Source of the DNA: Gemmatimonadaceae bacterium
GTDB lineage: Bacteria > Gemmatimonadota > Gemmatimonadetes > Gemmatimonadales > Gemmatimonadaceae
Direction of reading: 5' to 3'
Length of the DNA: 64,000 nt
Assembly (NCBI GenBank): GCA_035533755.1
Contig: DATLTC010000009.1
Coordinates: 124,001-188,000 of the forward strand
Made by a program: the position numbers and the translations under genes. Shown here piece by piece: positions 30,595 through 40,395 of this stretch (positions are counted from its first letter, which is position 1; each line of letters begins with the position of its first letter). Under the pieces are notes generated by a model. The model made no database searches, had not been told where the DNA came from, and saw only the letters and a program-made list of their open reading frames with translations.

Positions 30595-33093
30595 ATGCCG
30601 GCCTCGCCCATTCCCGAACTGCTCGCCCCCGCGGGGTCGCTCGACGCCGTGCGCGCCGCGCTGGCCAATGGGGCCGACGCCGTGTACATGGGCGCCGAGC
30701 GATGGAACGCCCGCGACGAGGGCGCCCAGCTCTCGCTCGACGAGGTGGAAGAGGCCTGCCGGCTGGCGCACGAGCGCGGCCGCCGCATCTACCTCACGTT
30801 CAACATCCTGTTCAAGCCCGCCGAGTTGGTGGACGCGCTGCTCTTCCTGGGCGAGGCCGTCGACCGCGGCATCGACGCCGCCATCGTCCAGGACATCGGC
30901 GCCATCCGGCTCATCCAGCGCATCTATCCGCACCTCGAGATCCACGGCTCCACCCAGATGACGGTGCACGACGCCAGCGGCGCCGCGGTGCTCCGCGAGC
31001 TCGGCGTGGATCGCGTGGTGCTGGCCCGCGAGAATACGCTCGACGACATCCGCAGCATCCGCGCCGCCGTGCCGGAGCTGGGCCTCGAGTCGTTCGTCCA
31101 CGGCGCGCTCTGTATCTCGTACTCCGGCCAGTGCTACATGTCGGGGATGATCTCGGAACGCAGCGCCAACCGCGGCTCGTGCGCGCAGTCGTGCCGCAAG
31201 GACTACGTGCTCACCGACGTCGCCAACGGCGCGGAACTCGATCGGGGCTACCTGATCTCGGCCCGCGACCTCGCGGCCTACGAACATCTGCCCGAGATCG
31301 CCGACAGCGGCATCGCCTGCCTCAAGGTGGAGGGACGGAAGAAGAAGCCGGAGTACGTGGCCACCGTCACCCGCACCTACCGGGGATTCCTCGACCGCGT
31401 GGCCCGGGGCGATCGCACGCCGATCGACGAATCCGAAGTGCAGCCGCTGGTCCAGATCTTCAGCCGCGGCTTCACGGGCGGCATGTTCGGTGGGCGCGCC
31501 GGCAAGGACTACGTCACGCGCACCCAGCCCGATAACCGCGGCGCGCTGCTCGGCACCGTGGTCGACGTGGAGCGCGGTGAGGTGATCGTCGAGCTCTCCA
31601 CGCCGCTGCAGGTGGGAGACGGCGTGGGATTCGAGGCGCCCGACGGGCTGGGCGGCGCATCGGTGGGCGGCACGGTGAGCGCGCTGCGCACGCTGTCCTC
31701 CGGCGGCACCGTGCGCCAGGCCATCTCGCCGCGCTTCCGCGTGGAGCCCGGCTGGAAGGTGCTGCGCACGTCGGAGGCCGCGTTGCTGGCCCAGGCGCGC
31801 GCGTCGTTCAGCGCCCTGCCGTCGCACATCCGCGCGCACAAGGCCCGCCTCGACGTGCGGCTGTTCGGCACGGCGGGATCGCCCCTCAAGGCCACGTTCG
31901 CCGCCGGCGGCGAATCCGTCACCGTGCAGAGCGAAGCCACGCTCTCGCCGGCCACCAAGCGTCCGCTCGACAGCGCCGTTCTGCGCGAACAGCTGGGCCG
32001 GCTGGGCGACACGCCGTTCGCGCTCACCCGGCTCGACAGCGGCGGGCTGGCGTCCGGACTGTTCATCCCGGTGAGCGAGCTCAATCACCTGCGCCAACGC
32101 GCCGTGGACGAGTTGCTGCGCCGCCGCAACTGGGCGCTCGAAGCGGCGCACGCCGAACGACGCGCGAACGTCGAACGCGCGACGCAGGACGTGGACGCCG
32201 GCACCGCGCCGGACGCGGCGGCCTCGACCCCGCCGGCGTACCGGTTGCTGGCCGAGGTCTACGATCTCGACGACGCGGCGGCAGCCGCCGATGCGGGCGC
32301 CACCGAGATCGTGCTCGATCCGTTCCTGCGGCATCCGGCGCCCGCGCTGTCGCAGGTGAAGACGCTGGCCCAGACGCTCTCCGCGCGCGGCGTCTCGCTC
32401 CGGCTGCGCGCGCCGACGATCGTGCGCCCCGAGGACCGCCGCGCCATCCAGAAGTGGCTCGACCTGGGGCTCCCGGTGCAGACGGGCCACCTGGGGCTCG
32501 TCGCCGAACTTTCCCGCCAGGGCCGCGACGTGACGGCCGACTATGCGGTGAACGTGATGAACGCGCACACGGCGGCCGAGATCTTCCGGCTGGGGGCGCG
32601 ACGCCTCACCGCGTCCATCGAACTCACGGCGGACGAGATCCGCGATCTGGTGGCGCCGTGGGCGGGCCGGGGGTTCGACGTGCTGGTGTACGGGCGGCCG
32701 GAGGGCATGACACTCGAGCACTGCGTGCTGTCGGCGGCGTTCGATCGCGAGCCCACCACCTGTCGCGATCTGTGCGTCCAGAAGCATCCCAACGTGCAGC
32801 TCACCGATCCCACCGGATACGCGTTCCCGGTGGCCACCGATTCGGCGTGCCGCAACCGGCTCCTGCACTCGCGGCCCGTGGAGGGGTCCGAGTTCATGCC
32901 GCGCTTGTGGGACGCCGGGGTCCGCGGCTACCGGGCGGTGTTCAACGTGCCGGGCGATCGCGTGGCCGAGATCGTGGCGGGCTATCGGGAATCGCTCGAG
33001 GGGCTGGCGCGGGGCGAACGCGCCCGTCCGTCTCGCGTGCGCGAACTGGTGGGCGGCGCGTTCACTCGCGGGCATTTCGCGCGTGCGGTGTAA
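30595..33093 (+). CDS. U32-family (collagenase-like) protein, probable RNA hydroxylation factor
   Basis: 832 residues from ATG 30595. The N-terminal part (about 1-330) is a peptidase U32 domain: ELLAPAGSLDAVRAALANGADAVYMG, GSTQMTVHD and SFVHGALCISYSGQC, with the conserved cysteines continuing in SCAQSCRKDY. A DUF3656-like middle and a second barrel-like C-terminal part with further cysteines (TTCRDLCVQK) follow. E. coli RlhA and TrhP, of the same family, hydroxylate rRNA C2501 and tRNA U34 and are not proteases. The extra C-terminal 200 residues make this longer than RlhA (about 650). Exact RNA target unknown. Confidence 0.85.
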   Translation: MPASPIPELLAPAGSLDAVRAALANGADAVYMGAERWNARDEGAQLSLDEVEEACRLAHERGRRIYLTFNILFKPAELVDALLFLGEAVDRGIDAAIVQDIGAIRLIQRIYPHLEIHGSTQMTVHDASGAAVLRELGVDRVVLARENTLDDIRSIRAAVPELGLESFVHGALCISYSGQCYMSGMISERSANRGSCAQSCRKDYVLTDVANGAELDRGYLISARDLAAYEHLPEIADSGIACLKVEGRKKKPEYVATVTRTYRGFLDRVARGDRTPIDESEVQPLVQIFSRGFTGGMFGGRAGKDYVTRTQPDNRGALLGTVVDVERGEVIVELSTPLQVGDGVGFEAPDGLGGASVGGTVSALRTLSSGGTVRQAISPRFRVEPGWKVLRTSEAALLAQARASFSALPSHIRAHKARLDVRLFGTAGSPLKATFAAGGESVTVQSEATLSPATKRPLDSAVLREQLGRLGDTPFALTRLDSGGLASGLFIPVSELNHLRQRAVDELLRRRNWALEAAHAERRANVERATQDVDAGTAPDAAASTPPAYRLLAEVYDLDDAAAAADAGATEIVLDPFLRHPAPALSQVKTLAQTLSARGVSLRLRAPTIVRPEDRRAIQKWLDLGLPVQTGHLGLVAELSRQGRDVTADYAVNVMNAHTAAEIFRLGARRLTASIELTADEIRDLVAPWAGRGFDVLVYGRPEGMTLEHCVLSAAFDREPTTCRDLCVQKHPNVQLTDPTGYAFPVATDSACRNRLLHSRPVEGSEFMPRLWDAGVRGYRAVFNVPGDRVAEIVAGYRESLEGLARGERARPSRVRELVGGAFTRGHFARAV

Positions 33094-33109
33094 GGGCGCC
33101 ATGCGCCCT
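33093..33109 (+). other. short perfect hairpin at the end of the U32 gene
   Basis: AGGGCGC and GCGCCCT pair over a CAT loop and start on the last base of the stop codon. There is no T-tract after it, so it is not a standard Rho-independent terminator; it may protect the 3' end or attenuate read-through into recQ. Confidence 0.4.
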
Positions 33110-33153
33110 CGTCGGATGACGCGCCCCGGCGGGGCGGGGCATACGCTGTGCCC

Positions 33154-34998
33154 ATGACCGTCCGCCCGTCCGACGCAGCACTCGCCGTGCTCGAACAACG
33201 ATTCGGCTATCCCGCCTTCCGGCCCGGGCAGGCGGAGGCGGTGGCCAGCGTGCTCGCCGGCAAGGAGACCGTGGTCATCCTGCCCACGGGCGGCGGCAAG
33301 TCGCTGTGCTATCAGGTGCCGGCGCTCATGCTCCCCGGCCTCACGCTCGTCGTCTCGCCCCTCATCTCGCTGATGAAGGATCAGGTGGACGCGCTCGAGC
33401 GGCGCAACATCCCCGCGGCGTTCATCAACAGTTCCCTGTCGTCGGCGCAGGTGAGCGATCGGATCGCGCGCGCCCGCAACGGCGACCTCAAGCTGCTGTA
33501 CGTGGCGCCGGAACGATTCGACGCCGGGCCCACGCTCGACCGATTGCGGGACGCCAACGTGTCGCTGCTCGCCATCGACGAGGCGCACTGCATCAGCGAA
33601 TGGGGGCACGACTTCCGGCCGAGCTACCTGCGGCTGGCGCCGGTGCGCGAGCGGCTGGGCAACCCCACGCTGATCGCCCTCACCGCCACCGCCACGCCGC
33701 AGGTGCGCGAGGACATCATCCGCCAGCTCCAGATGGGCCGGCCGACCACGATCGTCACCGGGTTCGATCGCGTCAACCTCACCTACCACGTGCGGTCGTG
33801 CCGCACCGACGACGACAAGGACACGGCCCTGGTCGACGAGTTGAAGGCACGCGCCGGGCTGGCCATCGTCTATGCCTCCACGCGCAAGGCGGTGGAACGC
33901 ATTGCCGGCATGCTCACCCGCCGCCGCATCCGGGCGCTGCCGTACCACGCCGGGCTCGACGATGCCCACCGGCGCGACGTGCAGGATGCGTTCATGCACG
34001 AGCAGGCGCGCGTGATCGTGGCCACCAACGCGTTCGGCATGGGCATCGACAAGCCCAACGTCCGGCTCGTGGTGCATCACGCCATGCCCGGCACGCTCGA
34101 AGCCTACTACCAGGAAGCGGGACGGGCGGGGCGGGACGGGGAGCCGGCCGAGTGCGTGTTGCTGCATGCCTACCGCGACCGCTTCACGCACGAATATTTC
34201 CTCAAGGCGGGCCACCCCCGCCGCGAAGTGGTCGAGCCCCTGTACCGCCTGCTGCAGGCATCGCCACCGGCGGGCGCGACGCCCGATTCCGCGCAGTTGG
34301 CCAAGCGGCTGGGCCGCCAGGTGAACGCGCGCGACGTGGACGCCGCGCTGCGGCTGCTCGAACGCACCGGCGCCTGGCGCGGCGAGCCGGGCGGGTCGAT
34401 GCGCGTTCGCGTGCGCCTGCTCGCCACCGCGGCGCGCATTCGCGAGCAGTTGGGCGAGGACCGGGCGCTCGAGCTCGGCCTGCTCCGCGCGCTGTGGCGA
34501 GTGGGCCGCGATCAGCTGTACGACGGCATGGACATCGACGTGGACGGGCTGCCCCCGGCCATCGGCGGCGGCACGGCGTTCACCCTCCTTGACGCCCTGC
34601 AGGGTGAGCAGTTCCTGGAGTTCTCGCGGGTCACCGCCGGGCCCGCGCTCACCCGGCCGGAGGCGCCGCTCGAGGCGTTCCGGATCGACTGGGCCTCCAT
34701 CGAGCGCCGCGTGCGGGCCGACTTCGACAAGCTCGAAGCCGTGCAGCGATATGCGTACACCGACCGTTGCCGCCGAGCGTTCGTGCTCCGATATTTCGGA
34801 GACCCTTCGGCACGCCCGGAATGCGGGGCGTGCGACAATTGTCTGGGTCCGGCCAAAGCACGAACGGCGCGTCGCCGGCCCACCGGCAAACGCGTCAAGC
34901 ACACGTTCATCAGCACCGACGACGTGCTGGTGCCACTGCCTCCGCCCGATCATCCACCGCGCGCCCCGCGTCGCCGTCGAGACGCTGACGCCTCCTGA
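33154..34998 (+). CDS. recQ: ATP-dependent DNA helicase RecQ
   Basis: 614 residues from ATG 33154; an in-frame GTG two codons earlier (33148) is possible. It unwinds DNA 3' to 5' in repair and recombination. Walker A is [10 protein letters not shown], the DEAH box is [15 protein letters not shown], and motif VI is [10 protein letters not shown]. The C-terminal zinc-binding cysteines occur late, in CGACDNC. The HRDC domain is missing. The C-terminal region is longer and more divergent than in E. coli RecQ. Confidence 0.92.
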   Translation: MTVRPSDAALAVLEQRFGYPAFRPGQAEAVASVLAGKETVVILPTGGGKSLCYQVPALMLPGLTLVVSPLISLMKDQVDALERRNIPAAFINSSLSSAQVSDRIARARNGDLKLLYVAPERFDAGPTLDRLRDANVSLLAIDEAHCISEWGHDFRPSYLRLAPVRERLGNPTLIALTATATPQVREDIIRQLQMGRPTTIVTGFDRVNLTYHVRSCRTDDDKDTALVDELKARAGLAIVYASTRKAVERIAGMLTRRRIRALPYHAGLDDAHRRDVQDAFMHEQARVIVATNAFGMGIDKPNVRLVVHHAMPGTLEAYYQEAGRAGRDGEPAECVLLHAYRDRFTHEYFLKAGHPRREVVEPLYRLLQASPPAGATPDSAQLAKRLGRQVNARDVDAALRLLERTGAWRGEPGGSMRVRVRLLATAARIREQLGEDRALELGLLRALWRVGRDQLYDGMDIDVDGLPPAIGGGTAFTLLDALQGEQFLEFSRVTAGPALTRPEAPLEAFRIDWASIERRVRADFDKLEAVQRYAYTDRCRRAFVLRYFGDPSARPECGACDNCLGPAKARTARRRPTGKRVKHTFISTDDVLVPLPPPDHPPRAPRRRRDADAS

Positions 34999-35003
34999 TT
35001 GAC

Positions 35004-36221
35004 ATGGACGACGCCCTCTATTTCTCCGAGCAGCACGTGGCCGTGCGCGAGATGGTCCGCGAGTTCGCGCGCGATGAAGTGGCCCCCGTGGCCGCGAAGT
35101 GCGACGCCGACGCGACGTTCCCGTGGGCGAACGTGAAGCGCATGGGCGAGCTGGGACTGCTCGGGGTGCCGTGGCCCGAAGCGCTGGGTGGCGCCGGCCT
35201 CGATCTCATCAGCTACATGATCGTCATCGAGGAGCTGGCCAAGGTGGACGCGTCGCACGGGCTCACCGTGTCGGCCCACACCACGCTCGGCACGTCGCCC
35301 ATCGTCCACTTCGGCACCGAGGAGCAGAAGCTCCGCTACGTGCCCCTCCTGGCGGCCGGCAAGGTGATGGGCGGGTTCGGCCTCACCGAGCCCGAGGCCG
35401 GCAGTGACGCCGGCGGCACCCGCACCACGGCCGTGCGCAAGAAGGACCACTACGTGCTCAACGGCGTGAAGCGGTTCATCACGCACGGATACGTGGGAGA
35501 GATCTTCGTCGTGACGGCCGTGACCACGCCGGGGCAGGGCACCAAGGGCATCAGCTCGTTCATCCTCACCAAGCCAACCGGCGATCTCGACGCGGCAGCG
35601 GCGGCGGGCGTGGGACACGATCCGTCGCTCCCCGCGATGCGCGGATTCCGCGCCGGCAAGAAGGAGGACAAGCTGGGGTGGCGCGCGTCGGACACGGCAG
35701 AACTGATCATGGAGGACGTCGAGGTGCCGGTGGAGAACCGGCTCGGCGAGGAAGGCCGCGGGTTCAAGAACTTCATGCGCACCCTCGATGCCGGACGCAT
35801 CGGCATCGCCGCGCTGTCGCTCGGGATCGCCGAAGGGGCGTTCGCCGAGGCGCTCAAGTACACCGCCGTGCGCAAGCAGTTCGGGCAGGCGATCGCCAAG
35901 TTCCAGGGGGTCCATTTCCAGCTGTCCGACATGGCCACCGAAATCGAGGCCGGCAAGCACCTGATGTTCCATGCGGCCTGGCTGGCGCAGCACGGCAAGC
36001 CGTACTCCAAGGAGGCGGCCATGGCCAAGCTCTTCTGTTCCGAGCTGGCCATGCGGGCCACGATCACGGCCGTGCAGCTCCACGGCGGGTACGGGTACAC
36101 CAAGGACTACCCCGTGGAACGGATGATGCGGGACGCCAAGATTTGTGAGATTGGAGAGGGCACCTCCGAAATCCAGCGCATCGTGATCGCCCGGCACCTG
36201 CTCAAGGGATTGTTGGACTGA
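35004..36221 (+). CDS. acyl-CoA dehydrogenase
   Basis: 405 residues from ATG 35004, 5 nt after recQ. It is an FAD enzyme forming 2-enoyl-CoA and passing electrons to ETF. Typical motifs are [16 protein letters not shown] (flavin/substrate), [29 protein letters not shown] and the catalytic glutamate in [12 protein letters not shown] 20-residue alanine-rich insertion follows KPTGDLD near residue 195. It looks like a short/medium straight-chain type; it could serve the butyryl-CoA made by the nearby mutase or the pimeloyl/glutaryl branch, but neither is shown. Confidence 0.9.
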   Translation: MDDALYFSEQHVAVREMVREFARDEVAPVAAKCDADATFPWANVKRMGELGLLGVPWPEALGGAGLDLISYMIVIEELAKVDASHGLTVSAHTTLGTSPIVHFGTEEQKLRYVPLLAAGKVMGGFGLTEPEAGSDAGGTRTTAVRKKDHYVLNGVKRFITHGYVGEIFVVTAVTTPGQGTKGISSFILTKPTGDLDAAAAAGVGHDPSLPAMRGFRAGKKEDKLGWRASDTAELIMEDVEVPVENRLGEEGRGFKNFMRTLDAGRIGIAALSLGIAEGAFAEALKYTAVRKQFGQAIAKFQGVHFQLSDMATEIEAGKHLMFHAAWLAQHGKPYSKEAAMAKLFCSELAMRATITAVQLHGGYGYTKDYPVERMMRDAKICEIGEGTSEIQRIVIARHLLKGLLD

Positions 36222-36357
36222 GCATCCGTAAGTCCTTGCCAGTCTTGCGGAAACGACGCGCGCGCACTAGTCATTCCTTCAGTGAATCATTCGTATGCGT
36301 TTCCCGCCCTGGCTCAGCCGCGCGACTCGCGGCGCGGTCGAGGCTTTCCATGCGCAG

Positions 36358-36384
36358 CGGCGGCCGAAGCAGCATTGGCCGCCG
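36358..36384 (+). repeat. leader hairpin 1, stem CGGCGGCC
   Basis: Perfect 8-bp stem (36358-36365 with 36377-36384) and an 11-nt loop. The same stem sequence recurs at 36575-36594. Confidence 0.5.
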
Positions 36385-36574
36385 TTTGTGCAGTCGTCCC
36401 CCTCGCGGCGCACGGCCTTCGTTCTGAAGCCGATCGCACGCTGACCCGTGGGATGCTGACGCTTTCCCGATGGTGGGAGCTCCTGGCGCGCGTCGCGCGC
36501 CGGGCACTGCGGCAGCCGGGTTCGGCATGGTCGATCACGCCCGAGCGGTGGACACCCCATCAGGTTCCGGCCGC

Positions 36575-36594
36575 CGGCGGCCCGTTGGCCGCCG
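36575..36594 (+). repeat. leader hairpin 3, same stem as hairpin 1
   Basis: Perfect 8-bp stem CGGCGGCC/GGCCGCCG with a CGTT loop, about 80 nt before the RNase start codon. Confidence 0.5.
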
Positions 36595-36675
36595 CGCTCG
36601 CCACCACCCTCTTTCCCCATGACCGTCCCTGTCCGCGCGCCGAGTCGCCGCGTGGATCTGCGCCGGCGGTTCCCG

Positions 36676-38277
36676 ATGAAACGCGAGATCCTCATCAATG
36701 CAAACCCGCGCGAGACGCGGGTTGCGATCCTGGAAGACGAGCAACTCGTTGAACTCCTCGTCGACCGGCCCGATGCTCGGCGCATGGTCGGCGACATCTA
36801 TTTTGGCCGGGTAGAAGCGGTCCTCCCCGGCATCCAAGCGGCCTTCGTCGACATCGGCACCGAGAAGAGCGCGTTCCTGCACGCCTCCGACCTGGTGTAT
36901 CCGGAAGACGGCGACGACGAGGACGACGACGGCGAGGCGGAGCCCGAGGCCGAAGAGAGCGCCGCCGACGAGCCCGAGGAAGGGGAGCAGCCGGGTCCGC
37001 GCCGCGGCGGCCGGCGCCGCCAGCGCGCCAAGGCGCCGGCCATCCAGGACGTGCTCAAGCGCGGCCAGGATATCATCGTCCAGATCTCCAAGGAGCCGAT
37101 CTCCACCAAGGGCCCCCGCGTCACGGCGCAGGTCTCCATGGCCGGCCGGTTCCTGGTGTTCATGCCGTTCGCGTCCCGGGTGGGCGTGAGCCGGAAGATC
37201 GGCGACCGCGCCGAGCGTGGACGGTTGCGCGAGATGGTCCAGAGCGTGTTGCCCCCGGACTCCGGCGGCGTGATTGCGCGGACGGTGGGCGAGGATGCCA
37301 CCAAGGAGACGTTCAAGCGCGAGCTCGACACGCTGATCGGCCAGTGGAACCGGATCAAGCGCAAGACGCATTTCGTGCGCGCGCCGGCGCTCATCCATCG
37401 CGAGACCAACCTCACCCGCGGCCTCATCCGCGACCTGTTCAGCGAGAAGGTGGAGCAGGTGACGGTGGACTCGAAGCAGGTGTTCAACGAGATCATCGAG
37501 TATCTCAAGGGCGTGGCCCCCGACCTCGTGGACCGCGTGAAGCTGTACGAGGAGCAGGTCCCGGTATTCGACAAGGCGGGCATCGAACCCGAGATTCGCG
37601 ACCTCTTCAAGCGGCGCTGCGATCTGCCCTCGGGTGGCTACCTGATCATCGAGCCCACCGAGGCGCTGGTGTCGGTGGACGTGAACTCGGGCCGCTACAC
37701 GGGCAAGAAGGATCCGGAGAAGACGATCCTCCGCACCAATCTCGAAGGGGCGCGTGAGGTGGCGCGGCAGATTCGGCTTCGCGACATCGGCGGCATCATC
37801 GTCTGCGATTTCATCGACATGGAGACCAAGGCCAATCGCGACCGGGTGTTGCAGGAGATGCGCACCCATCTGAGTCGCGACCGGGCCCGCACCAAGGCGT
37901 TCGCGGTGAGCGATCTGGGGTTGATCGAGATGACCCGCCAGCGCGTGCGGCAGAGCCATCTGCAGAACATGACCGAGGCCTGCCCCACCTGCGCCGGCAC
38001 GGGCCGCGTGTTCACCGCCGAGACGATCATTCGCCGCATGGAGCGCTCGGTGCGCCGGATGATCGTGGAGGGCAAGCGCGATCCGCTGATCGTGAAGCTC
38101 CACCCCGACGTGGCGATGTACGTGCTCGAGCAGGAGAGGGACCTGGTGAAGAAGCTCGAGAAGGCGGCCGGCTTCGGGCTCGAGTTCCGGGACGACCCGC
38201 TCCTGCGCCCGGACGAGTTCAAGCTGGTGGTCAAGAGCGCCGGCCGGGACGTCACCCAGCAGTACGCCGTGGCCTAG
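36676..38277 (+). CDS. rng: ribonuclease E/G family endoribonuclease
   Basis: 533 residues from ATG 36676 (KREILINANPRETRVAIL); the ATG at 36619 adds 19 unconserved residues and has no ribosome-binding site. The S1 RNA-binding domain (about 35-150) carries a 45-residue insertion, first strongly acidic (EDGDDEDDDGEAEPEAEES) then basic. The catalytic DNase I-like core has the metal aspartates in SVDVNSGRYTG and CDFIDME, and the zinc-link CPTCAGTGR. It ends soon after, with no RNase E-type scaffold tail. It matures rRNA and decays mRNA. Confidence 0.92.
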   Translation: MKREILINANPRETRVAILEDEQLVELLVDRPDARRMVGDIYFGRVEAVLPGIQAAFVDIGTEKSAFLHASDLVYPEDGDDEDDDGEAEPEAEESAADEPEEGEQPGPRRGGRRRQRAKAPAIQDVLKRGQDIIVQISKEPISTKGPRVTAQVSMAGRFLVFMPFASRVGVSRKIGDRAERGRLREMVQSVLPPDSGGVIARTVGEDATKETFKRELDTLIGQWNRIKRKTHFVRAPALIHRETNLTRGLIRDLFSEKVEQVTVDSKQVFNEIIEYLKGVAPDLVDRVKLYEEQVPVFDKAGIEPEIRDLFKRRCDLPSGGYLIIEPTEALVSVDVNSGRYTGKKDPEKTILRTNLEGAREVARQIRLRDIGGIIVCDFIDMETKANRDRVLQEMRTHLSRDRARTKAFAVSDLGLIEMTRQRVRQSHLQNMTEACPTCAGTGRVFTAETIIRRMERSVRRMIVEGKRDPLIVKLHPDVAMYVLEQERDLVKKLEKAAGFGLEFRDDPLLRPDEFKLVVKSAGRDVTQQYAVA

Positions 38278-38316
38278 GGAGCATCGGGCCCGTGGAAAAG
38301 CCCGCTAGGCTACTCG

Positions 38317-38345
38317 TTGACAACGAGATAGCGGTCGTCTAACTT
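38317..38345 (+). promoter_or_regulatory. sigma-70-type promoter for rplU-rpmA
   Basis: A consensus -35 TTGACA (38317-38322), a 17-nt spacer and a TAACTT -10 (38340-38345) lie 35 nt upstream of the rplU ATG. This would give a leader of about 28 nt. The spacing is ideal and the position is right for a ribosomal protein operon. Confidence 0.65.
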
Positions 38346-38380
38346 TGAAGGCTCGCACGTACAAAATCCCCATCAGTCAT

Positions 38381-38698
38381 ATGGCCTACGCAATCATTCG
38401 CACCGGCGGCAAGCAGTTCCGTGTCGAACCGGGCAGATACTACAAGATCCCTTCGCTCCCCGGTGAGCCGGGCGGCGTCGTGGAATTCAACGAGGTCCTC
38501 CTCGGCTCCGACGGCACCGCCGTCAAGACCGGCGTGCCCACGCTCTCGGGCGCCAAGGTCACCGGCGAAATTCTCCGGCAGGGACGCGGCGACAAAATCG
38601 TCGTGTTCAAGATGAAGCGCCGCAAGAACTACGCTAAAAAGCAGGGGCACCGGCAGGGCTTTACCGAAGTCATGATCAACGACATCACGCTGGGCTGA
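38381..38698 (+). CDS. rplU: 50S ribosomal protein L21
   Basis: 105 residues from ATG 38381 ([18 protein letters not shown]), the universal L21 start; the 12 in-frame codons before it are not conserved and contain the promoter -10 end. [21 protein letters not shown] is the conserved C-terminal rRNA-binding stretch. Forms a two-gene operon with rpmA, the usual arrangement. Confidence 0.97.
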   Translation: MAYAIIRTGGKQFRVEPGRYYKIPSLPGEPGGVVEFNEVLLGSDGTAVKTGVPTLSGAKVTGEILRQGRGDKIVVFKMKRRKNYAKKQGHRQGFTEVMINDITLG

Positions 38699-38710
38699 GG
38701 ACGATTCGCC

Positions 38711-38992
38711 ATGGCACATAAAAAGGGCGTCGGCTCGTCGCGCAACGGCCGCGACAGCAACCCGAAGTACCGCGGCATCAAGAAGTACGGTGGCGAGCCC
38801 GTAATCGCGGGCAACATCATCGTGCGCCAGTGCGGCACCAAGTGGCACCCGGGCCGCAACGTGGGCATGGGCACCGACTACACCCTCTATTCGCTGATCG
38901 ACGGCGTGGTGAAGTTCGAACACCACAGCAAGGCGCGGTACAAGGTGAGCGTGTACCCCACCGTCGCCACCGAGACGACCTCCGCGGCCTGA
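38711..38992 (+). CDS. rpmA: 50S ribosomal protein L27
   Basis: 93 residues. It starts directly [16 protein letters not shown], with no Firmicute-type cleavable N-terminal extension, so the N-terminal tail near the peptidyl-transferase centre is made directly. [21 protein letters not shown] is the conserved core. It lies 12 nt after rplU and before a strong terminator. Confidence 0.97.
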   Translation: MAHKKGVGSSRNGRDSNPKYRGIKKYGGEPVIAGNIIVRQCGTKWHPGRNVGMGTDYTLYSLIDGVVKFEHHSKARYKVSVYPTVATETTSAA

Positions 38993-39016
38993 CATCCGGC
39001 CTGCCGATCGTTCGCC

Positions 39017-39047
39017 AGCGCCCCCGTTCGCGGGGGCGCTTTGCATT
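39017..39047 (+). terminator. Rho-independent terminator of rplU-rpmA
   Basis: A perfect 10-bp stem (39017-39026 with 39031-39040) closes on a TTCG tetraloop and is followed by TTGCATTT. It also lies immediately past the 3' end of the convergent glycerophosphodiesterase gene, so it may work in both directions. Confidence 0.85.
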
Positions 39048-39761
39048 TCAGGCAGGCCCGGTCGTGTCCCGGCCGACCCCGCCGCCAAGTAGCCGCACGT
39101 CGTCGGTGCACACCCCGTCGACCCCGGCCAGGCGCAGGCGGTCGGCCTCCGCCGGATCATTCACCGTCCACGCCAGGAGCCGTTGTGCGCGGGCATGGAT
39201 GCGGCGGGCGAGGGCGGCATCGGCCAGGGTCCAGTGGGCCCAGATGTCGCGCCCGGAAAAGGCCGCAGCCACGGCGGCCGGGTCCGGGGTTCCGGCGTCT
39301 AGGAGGATCCCATACGACAGCTGCGGCAGGCTCGCGGACAGTGCCCGGATGGCGTCGTGGTCGAAGCTGTGCAGGGCATAGCGGGCGCCGTGGGCACTGG
39401 CCACGGCCGCGGCCGCCGCACCCACATCGTGGCCCTTGAGCTCGATGTAGACGGTGGCGCGCGGGCCGATGGCCTCGAGCGCTTGCGCGAGCGAGGGGAC
39501 GCGGAGGCCGCCGGCGAGCCGGCAGCTCTCGACCTCGGCCCGGGAGAGCCCGGAAATCGGGCGGAGGGCGCCGTCGGGGGTGCGAACGTCGGGATCGTGG
39601 TGTATCACGACCCCGCCGTCGCGCGTCTTGTGGACGTCGAGTTCCACGGCGTCGGCCCCGCGTTCCAGGGCGCGCAGAAAGCCCTCGAGGCTATTCTCGG
39701 GAAATTCGCGCGGGGCGCCGCGGTGGGCGATCCGCTCGAAGCGGGGCAGCGCGTGGGGCAT
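39048..39761 (-). CDS. ugpQ: glycerophosphodiester phosphodiesterase
   Basis: 237 residues, cytoplasmic type with no signal peptide. It hydrolyses glycerophosphodiesters to glycerol-3-phosphate and an alcohol. The GDPD motifs are clear: IAHRGAPREFPENS with the HR catalytic pair, ELDVHKTRDGGVVIHHD with the metal residues, and YIELKG. Ends against the rpmA terminator and diverges from the ECF sigma gene. Confidence 0.9.
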   Translation of the reverse strand: MPHALPRFERIAHRGAPREFPENSLEGFLRALERGADAVELDVHKTRDGGVVIHHDPDVRTPDGALRPISGLSRAEVESCRLAGGLRVPSLAQALEAIGPRATVYIELKGHDVGAAAAAVASAHGARYALHSFDHDAIRALSASLPQLSYGILLDAGTPDPAAVAAAFSGRDIWAHWTLADAALARRIHARAQRLLAWTVNDPAEADRLRLAGVDGVCTDDVRLLGGGVGRDTTGPA

Positions 39762-39840
39762 GCCGGTGTATATTGGCCAACCTTCAATTCGGCAAGCTCT
39801 TAACGCGGCGGATCAGCCAACGTCTCACTTTACGGAGCGA

Positions 39841-40395
39841 ATGACCGACAGCGCACGGAGCGGTGATGAACGGCCGGATCTCGAGCTCATCGCGGCATGG
39901 CAGGCGGGAGACCAGCGGGCGGCAACGTCGCTGGTGGAACGCCACGCGCCGGCGCTGGCTCGATTCGTCGCGAGCTGTGGCGAGCGCCGCGAGGTGGACG
40001 AGGTGGTGCAGGACACGTTCGTGCGGGCCTTCGGCTCGCTCGATACGTTCCGCGCCGACAGCTCGCTGCGGACGTGGCTGTTCACGATCGCGCGCCGGCT
40101 GTTGCTCGACCGGATCCGGGCCGAACGGCGCCGGCGCGACCGGGTGGAGATCGAGGAGGGGGACGCAGTCACCGAGTTCGATGCGCTGGACGGGGTGGTG
40201 GCGGACGAGACCCGCCAGCAGTTGCGCGCTGCCGTGGCGGGGCTGTCGCCGCGGCAGCGGGAAGTGTTCGCCTTGCGGGTGAACGAAGGGCTGAGCTACA
40301 AGGAAATCGCCGACGTGGTGGGTACGACGGAAGGCGCGGCGCGCGTGCACTATCACAACGCCGTGCATGCGATCAAGGAGTTTCTCAATGACTGA
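39841..40395 (+). CDS. ECF-family RNA polymerase sigma factor
   Basis: 184 residues from ATG 39841, preceded by GGAG. Region 2 (about 20-90) contains VDEVVQDTFVRAFGSLDTF and SLRTWLFTIARRLLLDRIR; region 4 (about 125-180) contains LSPRQREVFALRVNEGLSYKEIADVVG. It lacks regions 1 and 3, as expected for ECF sigmas. The following genes encode a likely anti-sigma factor and a periplasmic Spy-like protein, so it probably answers an envelope or metal stress. Confidence 0.92.
   Translation: MTDSARSGDERPDLELIAAWQAGDQRAATSLVERHAPALARFVASCGERREVDEVVQDTFVRAFGSLDTFRADSSLRTWLFTIARRLLLDRIRAERRRRDRVEIEEGDAVTEFDALDGVVADETRQQLRAAVAGLSPRQREVFALRVNEGLSYKEIADVVGTTEGAARVHYHNAVHAIKEFLND

Larger units (their letters stand above)
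36222..36675 (+). promoter_or_regulatory. 454-nt gene-free region: structured leader of the RNase E/G gene
   Basis: No convincing gene lies here; short frames starting with ATG at 36282 and 36619 have neither ribosome-binding sites nor recognisable products. It contains three perfect hairpins: 36358-36384 (8 bp, 11-nt loop), 36485-36501 (7 bp, 3-nt loop) and 36575-36594 (8 bp, 4-nt loop). The first and third have the identical stem CGGCGGCC/GGCCGCCG. E. coli rne has a long structured 5' leader through which RNase E controls its own mRNA; a similar arrangement is inferred here. Confidence 0.5.

Noticed and set aside
30253-34953. 1566-codon open frame on the minus strand
   Set aside because: It lies antisense to the U32 and recQ genes, has low-complexity Arg/His/Gly-rich composition and no recognisable domain; such frames are expected opposite GC-rich genes.
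36282-36752. 156-codon plus-strand frame before RNase E/G
   Set aside because: No ribosome-binding site or family likeness, and it runs into the RNase gene in another frame; the region is better explained as a leader.
38286-38310. Possible terminator after RNase E/G (CGGGC...GCCCG)
   Set aside because: Only a 5-bp stem with a long loop and no T-tract.
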